Positions 26,456-34,691 of a stretch of 64,000 bases of DNA are shown one piece after another. Source of the DNA: Roseovarius nitratireducens (GTDB lineage: Bacteria; Pseudomonadota; Alphaproteobacteria; Rhodobacterales; Rhodobacteraceae); contig NZ_PDNI01000025.1 in the NCBI RefSeq assembly GCF_002925845.1, forward strand, positions 1-64,000, given 5' to 3'. Under the pieces are notes generated by a model. That model was not told the origin of the DNA. It saw only the letters and a program-made list of their open reading frames with translations, and did not search any database. Both the position numbers and the translations under genes were made by a program. Positions within the stretch are counted from its first letter, which is position 1; each line of letters begins with the position of its first letter.

Positions 26456-27535
26456 TCAGTCGCCTGGATAGGTCATCGGCTCGAAGTCCTTGCGGCGTTC
26501 CCACAGGCCCAGTTCCTTGTAGGCGCGGATGGCACCGGGATGCGCGTTTTCCTCGCTCAACCCGGAGATCATGTTCGCCTCTGACCAGAACTTCCAGAAG
26601 CCCTGACCGCTTTCGCGCAGGCCGGGGCCGTGCTTGTGCACACCCATGACCAGATCATAGGCGACATCCTCCGGAAAATCCGGGTGGACGGCGGCGAAGA
26701 TCCGGTTGGTTCCGGCGAGGAAATCCTCGGTTTGGCCGGGCAAGCTGCCTGCGGGCACGGTGACGCGGCCATAGGTCATGCCGAATTTCTCGTTCACCGT
26801 GTCGATCGCCTCGTCGGTCAGGCCGAGATAGCGGATCTGCTGACCCGAGGCATGCAGCTTGCTGGTCAGGGCATTGGTCCACCAGATGGTCTGGTCGCCA
26901 TTTGTGACCAGTGCGGCCAGCGCCGCATCGGTGGTACCGTCGATCAGTTCCTGGGTCAGGACCGCGGGGGAGACGAAGCGGATATCGCTGTTCTCCTCGG
27001 TGATGCCGTAACCATGTTCGAGATAGAGTGCCGCCGACATGCCCCAGTCGCTCTGCGTGGGCAGGCCGATCGAGATGCTCTTGCCCTTGAGATCGGCAAC
27101 CGACTTGATCTCGGGGTCGAAGGTCACGAAGAACTTGCCCTGAGCGACCACGCCTTCACCGTAGAGCAGCTTGAACTTGATCGGCACCGGCTGCGGGACG
27201 AATTTCGCAAATTCCTCGCGCCCGCCCTGAAACGCGGCCTGGATCACGGTGTCCTCGGTGCCGAAGACCGTGGTTGTCCAGCGCCGCTCCTCGGCCATGG
27301 CGCGCACGTTGAACATGAATCCCGGTGTCTCCTGCGCGGCGGGCAGCACCTGCGAGCCGTCCCGCGCCATGCGCGCGGCGAGCACGGTATTGGTCTGCAC
27401 GGCACCGCAGCCCAGCGGACAGGCCAGGAACGGCACCACGGTTTCGGCGGCGGCGATGCCCGCCGTCAGCGTTGAGGCCGCGAGTGCCGCAGCAGCGGCC
27501 AGAGACCGCATCCTCATGAACTTGAAATGTTTCAT
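26456..27535 (-). CDS. TAXI-family TRAP solute-binding protein
   Basis: 359 residues, ATG 27535 with GGGAGG upstream. Signal peptide ends near residue 30 (LTAGIAAAE). The mature part has the TAXI receptor pattern (ADLKGKSISIGLPTQSDWG, then a C-terminal lobe ending GLWERRKDFEP). It binds the substrate in the periplasm and hands it to the permease encoded next. The ligand is unknown; the surrounding CoA ligase and BKACE genes suggest a carboxylate. Confidence 0.9.
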   Translation of the reverse strand: MKHFKFMRMRSLAAAAALAASTLTAGIAAAETVVPFLACPLGCGAVQTNTVLAARMARDGSQVLPAAQETPGFMFNVRAMAEERRWTTTVFGTEDTVIQAAFQGGREEFAKFVPQPVPIKFKLLYGEGVVAQGKFFVTFDPEIKSVADLKGKSISIGLPTQSDWGMSAALYLEHGYGITEENSDIRFVSPAVLTQELIDGTTDAALAALVTNGDQTIWWTNALTSKLHASGQQIRYLGLTDEAIDTVNEKFGMTYGRVTVPAGSLPGQTEDFLAGTNRIFAAVHPDFPEDVAYDLVMGVHKHGPGLRESGQGFWKFWSEANMISGLSEENAHPGAIRAYKELGLWERRKDFEPMTYPGD

Positions 27536-27637
27536 TTAGTCCTCCCTTGGTTGGCTGTGTGCCGGTCGGACGTGATGCCGCCAGCAGCTTTGAGTGTCGT
27601 CAACGCAACTCCTCCGGCGTTGCTCCTCTTGCATGCG

Positions 27638-28402
27638 CTATTTCAACGTCCTGCCCCCATCGACATAGACGGTCTGTCCGGTGATGAATCGGCCCCCCTC
27701 CGACATCAGTAACAGCATGGTCGCGATCAGATCCCCGGCCTCGCCGAAGCGGCCCATCGGGATCTGTGCCAGGGCATGCGCCGCCATTTCGGGATCGGCG
27801 AGAATCGTGGCTTCGGTCAGCGGTGTCCGGGTCATGGCCGGGCCGATCGCGTTGACCGTGATGCCGGTCCGCGCCCATTCCAGCGCGAGCAGTTTCACCA
27901 ATTGCGACAGCGCCGCCTTGCTGGTCGAATAGGCGGAGTATTGCTCGTTCACCACCCGGCTCGAAACCGAGGCCAGATGCACGATCCGGCCGCCACGCTC
28001 CTGTTCGGCCATGACCCGCGCGGCGCTGCGCGACAGCAGAAACGCCCCAGTCACGTTCACCGCCATGGTCTCGATGAAATCGGCGACCGACAGGTCCAGC
28101 GCCGGGGCGAAACGGGCGATGCCCGCACTGTTGAGAACGGCGTCGATCCGCCCGCCGTGGTGCTGCGCGCAGGCAATCACCTCATCCACGCTCTGCGGGT
28201 CGGTCACATCCAGCGCGCAGGACAGATGCCCCTTGCCGGGCAGCGTGCGAAGGGCGTCGGAGGTTTCCTGCTCCAGCCGGTCCGCCAGAACGATCCGCGC
28301 CCCGCGCGCCGCGAGCCCGGATGCAAGCCCGAGCCCCAGACCCTGGGCACCCCCGGCGACAAGGACCACATGGCCCGAGACATCAAACACCGGGTCAGCC
28401 AT
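27638..28402 (-). CDS. Short-chain dehydrogenase/reductase
   Basis: 254 residues, classical SDR: TGxxxGxG-like VAGGAQGLGLGLASGLA (about 15-31, with AGGAQGLG), NNAG variant LNSAGIARF, catalytic Ser in HLASVSS, YxxxK in YSAYSTSKA (about 155-163). Likely oxidises a beta-hydroxy acid or its CoA ester to the keto form that BKACE enzymes use. Four bases downstream of BKACE 2 and in the same operon. Confidence 0.88.
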   Translation of the reverse strand: MADPVFDVSGHVVLVAGGAQGLGLGLASGLAARGARIVLADRLEQETSDALRTLPGKGHLSCALDVTDPQSVDEVIACAQHHGGRIDAVLNSAGIARFAPALDLSVADFIETMAVNVTGAFLLSRSAARVMAEQERGGRIVHLASVSSRVVNEQYSAYSTSKAALSQLVKLLALEWARTGITVNAIGPAMTRTPLTEATILADPEMAAHALAQIPMGRFGEAGDLIATMLLLMSEGGRFITGQTVYVDGGRTLK

Positions 28403-28405
28403 TGC

Positions 28406-29320
28406 CTACATCACCGCGCCACGACCCGAGGGGTCGTTCGTCTTGTGGTGCAGCATCCGGCGGGCATAGTCGATATCGGCCACCTCGCGGCCCAGTTCAC
28501 TGACGATCCGGGCGGCGCGCTCGACCAGTTGCCGGTTGGTCTCCGCCAGCTCGCCCCTGGCATAGAACACCGTGTCCTCGAAGCCGGTGCGCATGTTGCC
28601 GCCCATGGCGACGGCCATGGTCGTCAGCGGCAATTGCGAGCGGCCCACCGAGACGATCTGCCAGTTCGAATTCTCCGGGATCGCATCGAGCATCGTCAGC
28701 AGGTATTTCGGCTCTGCCGGGATGCCGCCATTGATCCCCATGACAAAGCTGAAATGCATCGGATCGGAAATGATGCCCTCCTCGCGCAATTGCAGCATGT
28801 TGAAGATATGGCTGACATCGTAGACCTCCAGCTCGTTCACGATGCCACGTTCGCGGCAGCCAGTGATGAACTCGCGGTTCCATGCCTTGGAGTTGTTGAA
28901 CAGGAATTCCGCATCCTTGTGCTGGAAATGGAACGTGCCGGCATTGACCGTCAGCATGTCCGGGGCGGGATCGAGATCGAGCAGCGCCATGCGCTGCTCC
29001 TGGGTGAAGCCGGACCAGACGCCGTTGCCCTCGCGGCGGATGCCGATGCCGTTGCCGACCTGGGTGATCATGTCGGGGCAGCGTTCCTTGATGCCTGCGA
29101 TCACCTCGCCATAGATAACCGGATCGGCGCTTGTCCGCCCCTCCTTGTCGCGTACATGGATATGGGCAATGGTCGCACCCGCCTCGTAGCAGTCGGCGAA
29201 TGTGGCGATGATGTCCTCGGGCTGCTCAGGCAGCCTCGGATTGGCCTCCTTGCCATGAAGCCCGCCGGTCGGTGCAATCGTGAGCACCACCTTGTCGGTG
29301 GATTGAAGTACCGGTTTCAT
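28406..29320 (-). CDS. BKACE family enzyme 2 (beta-keto acid cleavage)
   Basis: 304 residues, second BKACE paralogue: VLTIAPTGGLHGKEANPRLP, zinc-ligand region TIAHIHVRDKEG, and VAMGGNMRTGFEDTVFYARG near residue 235. It differs clearly from paralogue 1 (longer, different substrate-loop regions), so the two probably act on different beta-keto acids or one has a new role. Same operon as SDR and the TAXI transporter. Confidence 0.87.
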   Translation of the reverse strand: MKPVLQSTDKVVLTIAPTGGLHGKEANPRLPEQPEDIIATFADCYEAGATIAHIHVRDKEGRTSADPVIYGEVIAGIKERCPDMITQVGNGIGIRREGNGVWSGFTQEQRMALLDLDPAPDMLTVNAGTFHFQHKDAEFLFNNSKAWNREFITGCRERGIVNELEVYDVSHIFNMLQLREEGIISDPMHFSFVMGINGGIPAEPKYLLTMLDAIPENSNWQIVSVGRSQLPLTTMAVAMGGNMRTGFEDTVFYARGELAETNRQLVERAARIVSELGREVADIDYARRMLHHKTNDPSGRGAVM

Positions 29321-29368
29321 TCACGTCCTCCCTGAGACCAAGAACCGCGCGCGTCCCTTGTTGCCGCG

Positions 29369-29839
29369 TCAGCCCGGTTTGATGCTGAACAGAACCTGTC
29401 CAAATTCGACCAACTGGGCATTCTCCGCGCCGATGCTCTCGATCACACCGTCGGTGTCCGCGTGGATAGTGGTGAACAGCTTCATCACCTCGATCACGCA
29501 GAGCGGATCGCCCTGCCTGACCGTACTGCCCTGCTCGACGAAGGGCGGCGCATCGGGCGACGGCGCGCGATAGAAGGTGCCGACCACGGGGGCGCGCACG
29601 AGGGCCGCGCCATTGTCCTGACCCTGCGATGCATCCGGCGCGGTCGCGTCCGGTGTCGCGGGGCTGGCCACCGGCGCGGCTGGCGCTGTCGGTGCGGCGT
29701 TCTCGCTCGCCGCACGCCCGGCACCCCGCCGATGCACGATAAGCTTGATGTCCTGCGTCTCGAGCACGACCTCCTCGCAGGAGGACGAGTCGATGATGCT
29801 CAGGATCTCGCCGACTTCCTTAAATCCGGGCATGGACAT
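29369..29839 (-). CDS. accB: Biotin carboxyl carrier protein
   Basis: 156 residues from ATG 29839 (or 29833). N-terminal EVGEILSIIDSSSCEEVVLE, an Ala/Pro-rich linker (about 55-85), then the biotinyl domain with VGTFYRAPSPDAPPFVEQGS and the biotinylation motif EVMKLF, where Lys is the attachment site (the common form is EAMKL). It carries carboxybiotin between the biotin carboxylase and carboxyltransferase encoded on the other strand. The start overlaps the iclR-type stop by 20 bases. Confidence 0.87.
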   Translation of the reverse strand: MSMPGFKEVGEILSIIDSSSCEEVVLETQDIKLIVHRRGAGRAASENAAPTAPAAPVASPATPDATAPDASQGQDNGAALVRAPVVGTFYRAPSPDAPPFVEQGSTVRQGDPLCVIEVMKLFTTIHADTDGVIESIGAENAQLVEFGQVLFSIKPG

Positions 29840-30644
29840 CTTCACCTTCTTCGGCCTCATCCATCGCCCAGGTCGCTGATATCTCTTCCGCCGCCGCCAG
29901 CAGACGCGGGACATGCTGGACCGCCACGCTCATCGGCATGCGCGCCTGCGGTGCGGAAACCGCGACCGCCGCGCAGACCTTGCCGCGCACATCGCGCACC
30001 GGAACCGCCGCGCAGATCACGCCAGCCAGGAATTCCTGATTATCGACGGAATAACCTTGCGTCCGGATCTGGGCGAACTGTTCCTCGAGCGCCGGAATCT
30101 CGGTCATGGTCGTGTCGGTATAGGCATGCAGGTCGGACAGGGACAGCAGATGCTCGCGCCGCCGCTTGGGCTGATGCGCCAGAAGCATCTTACCCATCGA
30201 GGTGCAATGCAACGGCACGCGCGAGCCCACTTCGTAGCGCAACCCGAATGGCCAGGAGGCCTCGACCCGGTCGGCATAGAGCAGGGCGCCGCCGGAAATG
30301 ATGCCGAAGTTGCAGGTCTCGCCGGTGGCCGCCGACAGCCGTTCGAGGATCGCGTGCTTGGAGCCATGCCGCACCGCCGTCTGAAACACGTTGAGCGCAA
30401 AATTGAACAGCCGCGGGCCGGGCACATATCCCCGGCTGCCCGCCTCCTGCACCAGAAGACCGTCCATTTCCAACTGGTGCACGATGCGGTGCACCGTCGG
30501 GGTCGGCATGTCGAGCAGCACCGCGATCTCCGACACGGTCAGCGGACGGCCCGAGGATCCGATGCATTCCATCACCGCGAATGTCTTTTGCGATACGCTG
30601 GAGCGATCGCCGAGCGGATTGGCAAGATGTAGAGGGGCCGTCAT
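29820..30644 (-). CDS. IclR-family transcriptional regulator
   Basis: 274 residues: winged HTH (LTVSEIAVLLDMPTPTVHRIVHQLEMDG, about 35-62) and an IclR effector domain (RVPLHCTSMGKMLLAH; GVICAAVPVRD). First gene of the leftward operon (accB, BKACE 2, SDR, TAXI-TRAP, GST, BKACE 1) and divergent from the biotin carboxylase operon, so it probably controls both from the 106-139-base intergenic region. Ligand unknown, probably a pathway acid. Confidence 0.88.
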   Translation of the reverse strand: MTAPLHLANPLGDRSSVSQKTFAVMECIGSSGRPLTVSEIAVLLDMPTPTVHRIVHQLEMDGLLVQEAGSRGYVPGPRLFNFALNVFQTAVRHGSKHAILERLSAATGETCNFGIISGGALLYADRVEASWPFGLRYEVGSRVPLHCTSMGKMLLAHQPKRRREHLLSLSDLHAYTDTTMTEIPALEEQFAQIRTQGYSVDNQEFLAGVICAAVPVRDVRGKVCAAVAVSAPQARMPMSVAVQHVPRLLAAAEEISATWAMDEAEEGEDVHARI

Positions 30645-30693
30645 TCAATCTGTCCTTCCCGTCAGGAGAATCTTCATATTATCAAAATCCGGA

Positions 30694-30720
30694 ATGAAAT
30701 TTTTTACAAGATGAAATTTT
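30694..30720. promoter_or_regulatory. Direct repeats in the IclR/biotin carboxylase divergent promoter
   Basis: ATGAAATTTT occurs at 30694-30703 and again at 30711-30720, 17 bases apart in an A/T-rich tract otherwise uncommon in this region. The spacing places both copies on nearly the same face of the helix. They are candidate IclR sites. Confidence 0.4.
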
Positions 30721-30783
30721 GCTTGCCAATCTGCCAGATATTGAGAGGCTATGAACCGTGGCAGCAAAAGGACCGGCATCACC

Positions 30784-32145
30784 GTGAAGAAAGTCCTGAT
30801 CGCGAACAGAGGGGAAATCGCCTTGCGGGCGGTGCGGGCCTGCAATGCGCTCGATATCCGGTCGGTTGCGGTCCACTCGGAGCCCGACGCCGCCTCGCCG
30901 CATGTCTGGGCCGCGAGTCAGGCTGTCTGCATCGGCCCTGCGTCCAGCACGCAGAGTTATCTCAATGCCGACGCGCTCTTGCATGTCGCCTGCGCCACGG
31001 GTTGTGACGCGGTCTATCCGGGCTACGGGTTCCTTGCGGAAAATGCCGATTTCGCAGAGCGTTGCGCGACCGAAGGGCTGATCTTCGTCGGGCCCGAGGC
31101 AGACACCATCCGGCTGATGGGCGACAAGGCTGCGGCCCGCAGCGCCGCACTCAGACATGGCGTGCCGGTGGTGCGCGGATCCGACGGCGCGGTCCGTGAG
31201 GCGGACAACATCGAGGAACTGGTCGAACAGATCGGGTTTCCGGTCCTGATCAAGGCCAGTGCTGGCGGCGGCGGGCGCGGTATGCGAATCGCTCGCTCCG
31301 CCGAGGAGTTTGGCGCGCTGTTCGCACAGGCCAGCCGCGAGGCGCAGCAGGCATTCGGCGATCCTGCGGTCTATCTCGAACGCTTCGTGTCGAATGTCCG
31401 CCATATCGAGGTGCAGGTCTTCGGCGATGGCAAGGGCAACGCCGTGCATGTCGGAGAGCGCGATTGCACCGTGCAGCGGCGTCACCAGAAACTGCTCGAA
31501 GAGGCCCCCTCGCCGGTGCTGAACTCCGAGGAGCGCGCGCGCATCCATGACAGCGCCCTGCGCCTCACCGCCGGTGTGAATTATCGCGGCGCGGGCACCG
31601 TCGAGTTCATTTTCGACGCCGCGACGCGCGAGTTCTTCTTCATCGAGATGAACACCCGCATTCAGGTGGAGCATCCGGTGTCCGAAATGCTGACCGGCGC
31701 GGATCTGGTCGCCGAGCAGTTCCGCATCGCGCGGGGCGAGGGGATCTCGGTGGGCCCGCCCGCCGCCGACTGTGGCCATGCCATCGAATTCCGCATCAAC
31801 GCCGAAGCCTTTCGGCATGATTTCCGCCCCTCCCCGGGCCGAATCACGAGGTGGGAGCCGCCACGCGGGCCCGGCATCCGGGTCGATGGCTTCGTCGCCG
31901 CTGGCAGCACGGTGCAGCCCTATTACGATTCGATGCTGGCCAAGCTCATTGTACATGGCACCGATCGCGGCCACGCCCTCGAACGCGCCCGCGCCGCGCT
32001 GGCCGCGTTCATGGTCGAGGGCATCGACACCACCATCGACCTGCACCGCGCCCTCGTCCGGGATCCGGAGTTTGCGGTGAGCGGAATTCACACCAAGTGG
32101 GTCGAGGAAAGTTTCTTGCCGCAGCTGTTCGAGAGGGAAACATGA
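30784..32145 (+). CDS. accC: Biotin carboxylase subunit
   Basis: 453 residues from GTG 30784 (VKKVLIANRGEIALRAVRAC), which has AAAGGA upstream and fits the ~450-residue family length; ATG 30751 is the alternative. ATP-grasp motifs: SAGGGGRGMRIARS, the biotin carboxylase signature (ERDCTVQRRHQKLLEEAPSP) and FIEMNTRIQVEHPVSE. It carboxylates biotin on the carrier protein using ATP and bicarbonate. Coupled to the carboxyltransferase gene by ATGA overlap. Confidence 0.92.
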   Translation: MKKVLIANRGEIALRAVRACNALDIRSVAVHSEPDAASPHVWAASQAVCIGPASSTQSYLNADALLHVACATGCDAVYPGYGFLAENADFAERCATEGLIFVGPEADTIRLMGDKAAARSAALRHGVPVVRGSDGAVREADNIEELVEQIGFPVLIKASAGGGGRGMRIARSAEEFGALFAQASREAQQAFGDPAVYLERFVSNVRHIEVQVFGDGKGNAVHVGERDCTVQRRHQKLLEEAPSPVLNSEERARIHDSALRLTAGVNYRGAGTVEFIFDAATREFFFIEMNTRIQVEHPVSEMLTGADLVAEQFRIARGEGISVGPPAADCGHAIEFRINAEAFRHDFRPSPGRITRWEPPRGPGIRVDGFVAAGSTVQPYYDSMLAKLIVHGTDRGHALERARAALAAFMVEGIDTTIDLHRALVRDPEFAVSGIHTKWVEESFLPQLFERET

Positions 32146-33599
32146 GCCGCACGATCCGTCTTGTTGACGTCACCCTGCGCGATGCGCATCAATGCCTCTG
32201 GGCCACGCGCATGACCACCGCCATGATGCAGGAGATCGCCCCGCGGCTGGATCGCGCCGGGTTCGAGGCGATCGACCTCGTCGGCGGGGCGGTGTTCGAT
32301 GTCTGCGTGCGTTACCTGCGCGAAGACCCGTGGGAGCGCATGCGCATTCTCAATCAATGGGTCACCGAAACGCCGCTGATCATCCACACACGGGGGCAGA
32401 GCCTCTTTACCTTTGAATTCTTTCCCGACGATATCGTGGAACTGGCGGCCGAACGGTTTGCCGCCAACGGCATGCGCTATCACACGCCCTATGATGCGCT
32501 CAACGACATGCGCAATCTGGAAATCCCGATCCGCGCCGCCAAGAGCCACGGTCTGCACGTCGTGGGCGGGCTGGTCTATACCTACAGCCCCGTGCACACC
32601 GACGCCTATTACCAGAAAAAAGCCAAGGAGTTGATCGCGCTTGGCGTCGATGGCATCTTTCTCAAGGATGCCAGCGGCCTCTTGCGGCCCGAGCGCGTCG
32701 CCACGCTGATCCCGGCGCTCAAATCGGTGATGGGCGAGATGCCGCTGCAGATCCACACGCATTGCAACTCGGGGCTCGCCCCCTATGTCGTGCTGCAGGC
32801 GGTCGAACATGGGGTCGACGTGGTCCATACCGCCACCTCGACCCTCGCCAATGGCGTCAGCCACAGCCCCACCGAACGGGTCACGCAGAACTTGCGGCGG
32901 CGCGGCTACGGCGTGGATATCGACCTCGGACCGGTGGAGGAGGCCGCCGAACGGCTGGCCTTCATCGCCGAGGCCGAGGGCAAGCCCGTGGGCGAGGTGC
33001 GCGAATATGACGAATTCCACTATTGCCACCAATGCCCGGGCGGCATGGTGTCGAACCTCGCCTATCAGCTTGAGGGCATGGGGCTTCAGGGGCGGCTGAA
33101 CGAGATCCTGGAAGAGGCATGGCATGTGCGCGAGGATCTGGGCTACCCGATCATCGTCAGTCCCTTTGCCCAATATGTCGTGACCCAGGCAATCCTGAAC
33201 GTCATGGGCCGGGATCAGGGCCGCGCGCGCTATGATACCGTCCCGAACGAGGTGCAGCTCTATGTGCGTGGCGGCTATGGCGAGATTGCGGGCACGATCG
33301 ACCCGAACCTCTATGACAAGATCACCCGTGGCCAGGACCCAATCACCGAGCGTCCCGGCTTGCTGGTGCCTCCCGGCATCAAGCGGCTGCGCGATCAGCG
33401 CGGACCGTTCCAGAGCGATGACGACTTGTTGCTGGCGGCCTTCTACGACGACGGACAATACTCGGCACTCAAGGCCGTTGGTCCGATCCGCATGGATTAT
33501 CCTCTGGGGGAGACGCCTTTGCTCACGCTCATCAAGGGCATCGCGGCGCGTCCCGACGTCACGGGTTTTCACTACTTCGAAAAGACGCTCCGGGGCTGA
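32142..33599 (+). CDS. Pyruvate carboxylase/oxaloacetate decarboxylase-type carboxyltransferase
   Basis: 485 residues from ATG 32142. HMGL-like TIM barrel: VDVTLRDAHQCLWATRMTT, GGAVFDVCVRYLREDPWER, metal ligands in MPLQIHTHCNSGLAP, and FLKDASGLLRPE; then a conserved carboxylase domain (about 310-470). There is no C-terminal biotinyl domain, in keeping with the separate carrier protein. Differences from canonical OadA/PycB at active-site-near positions (HCNSG for HDTSG; STLANGVSHSPTE for SPMAGGTSQPPTE) put it in a divergent subgroup, so the acceptor may not be pyruvate. Confidence 0.85.
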   Translation: MSRTIRLVDVTLRDAHQCLWATRMTTAMMQEIAPRLDRAGFEAIDLVGGAVFDVCVRYLREDPWERMRILNQWVTETPLIIHTRGQSLFTFEFFPDDIVELAAERFAANGMRYHTPYDALNDMRNLEIPIRAAKSHGLHVVGGLVYTYSPVHTDAYYQKKAKELIALGVDGIFLKDASGLLRPERVATLIPALKSVMGEMPLQIHTHCNSGLAPYVVLQAVEHGVDVVHTATSTLANGVSHSPTERVTQNLRRRGYGVDIDLGPVEEAAERLAFIAEAEGKPVGEVREYDEFHYCHQCPGGMVSNLAYQLEGMGLQGRLNEILEEAWHVREDLGYPIIVSPFAQYVVTQAILNVMGRDQGRARYDTVPNEVQLYVRGGYGEIAGTIDPNLYDKITRGQDPITERPGLLVPPGIKRLRDQRGPFQSDDDLLLAAFYDDGQYSALKAVGPIRMDYPLGETPLLTLIKGIAARPDVTGFHYFEKTLRG

Positions 33600-33683
33600 C
33601 CGCCGCGCCTGCATGGCACGCGGTCATCGGGGGAACACATTGCGGCTTGATCCGCCGTGCCCTGGTGCCAATCACATTGCTAC

Positions 33684-33716
33684 AATGGATGGTCCATTCA
33701 TTGAGCGTAGCGCTCA
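33684..33716. promoter_or_regulatory. Two adjacent palindromes between the carboxyltransferase gene and the IS630 remnant
   Basis: AATGGA (33684-33689)/TCCATT (33693-33698) and TGAGCG (33702-33707)/CGCTCA (33711-33716) are both perfect, each with a 3-base centre, in a 230-base stretch (33600-33829) that otherwise shows no gene. They look like an operator region whose rightward gene was lost when the IS630 element or deletion arrived. Confidence 0.35.
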
Positions 33717-33829
33717 TTTTATGATCCCGTCTGGCTCCGAGCTAGGTGCCTGTTGACGTTCGGGATTGAATCGGGCCATGAGCAGAGGAGGCACTGATGG
33801 GTCGGGCGGTTGAAATTTGACACAGGGAT

Positions 33830-34628
33830 TTGACGGCACGGGAGTTGCGCGCTGAAGCTGGGCGCATCAGGGACGGGCGTGTAGTTCGGCGGATGCTTGC
33901 GATTGCGCTCGTGCTTGGCGGGACGGATCGCAAGACGGCAGCCGAGAGTTGCGGGATGGATCGGCAAGCATCTGGCCAAGCACGGCTTTCGCCGCCTTTC
34001 GGTGCGCCCTGAGCATCCCGGGACCGATCCGGCGGCGCAGGAGGCTTTCAAAAAAAACTTCCATGATATCGTAGCTGAAACGCTCCCCCAGGAGGCCAGG
34101 GGCAAGCCGCCTGAGGTGGGGCTCCAGGATGAAGCCAGACTCGGGCAGCAGGGAACTCTCACACGCAAAAGGGCCCGGCGCGGCACCCGCCCGCGCGCAC
34201 CTCGCGATACGCGATACAAATGGAGCTACATCTTCGGCGCTGCCTGCCCGGGCCGGGGTGTCGCGGCTGGGTTCGTCCTGCCTTACGTCGATACCGAGGC
34301 CATAAACCTCCACTTGGCCGAAACCGCCAAAGCCGTCGCAGTTGGGGCCAATGCGGTCCTTGTGCTCGACGGGGCCGGATGGCATGGCGCAAAGGCTCTG
34401 AGGGTTCCCGCCAACATCACGCTCCTGCCCTTGCCGCCCTATGCCCCTGAACTCAATCCAATCGAAAACGTATGGCAATACCTGCGCGCCAACAAACTGG
34501 CGATCACGGTCTTCGACAGCTATGCCGAGGTCGTCGATAAATGTTGCGATGCATGGAACTTCTTTGCTGATTGCCCAAACACAATCACCTCGATCACTTC
34601 AAGGGATTGGGCAACGGTCAATGCATAG
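33830..34628 (+). pseudogene. IS630-family transposase with internal deletion
   Basis: The N-terminal part (ELRAEAGRIRDGRVVRRMLAIA through AAESCGMDRQ, 33830-33965) is the usual IS630 HTH region. At about 33965 the reading jumps to another frame and directly into GKHLAKHGFRRLSVRPEHPG, so roughly 70 residues of the normal linker/second HTH are missing. The catalytic triad is still visible: D in LQDEARLGQQ, D in VLVLDGAGWHG, E in LNPIENVW. The deletion and frame change make it inactive. It forms the right boundary of the catabolic island. Confidence 0.8.
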
Positions 34629-34691
34629 GGCGGTTGGTATAAGAGCGCAGGATTTCACCCTTATCCGCAACTGAACTTAGAACTGAAGGGG

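Noticed and set aside
30682-33614. Long open frames antisense to the biotin carboxylase and carboxyltransferase
   Set aside because: Sense frames are unmistakable biotin enzymes; antisense products are low-information.
33798-34637. GGGCGGTTG at both sides of the IS630 remnant as terminal repeats
   Set aside because: The two copies are in direct, not inverted, orientation, so they are not IS630 terminal inverted repeats; they may be chance.
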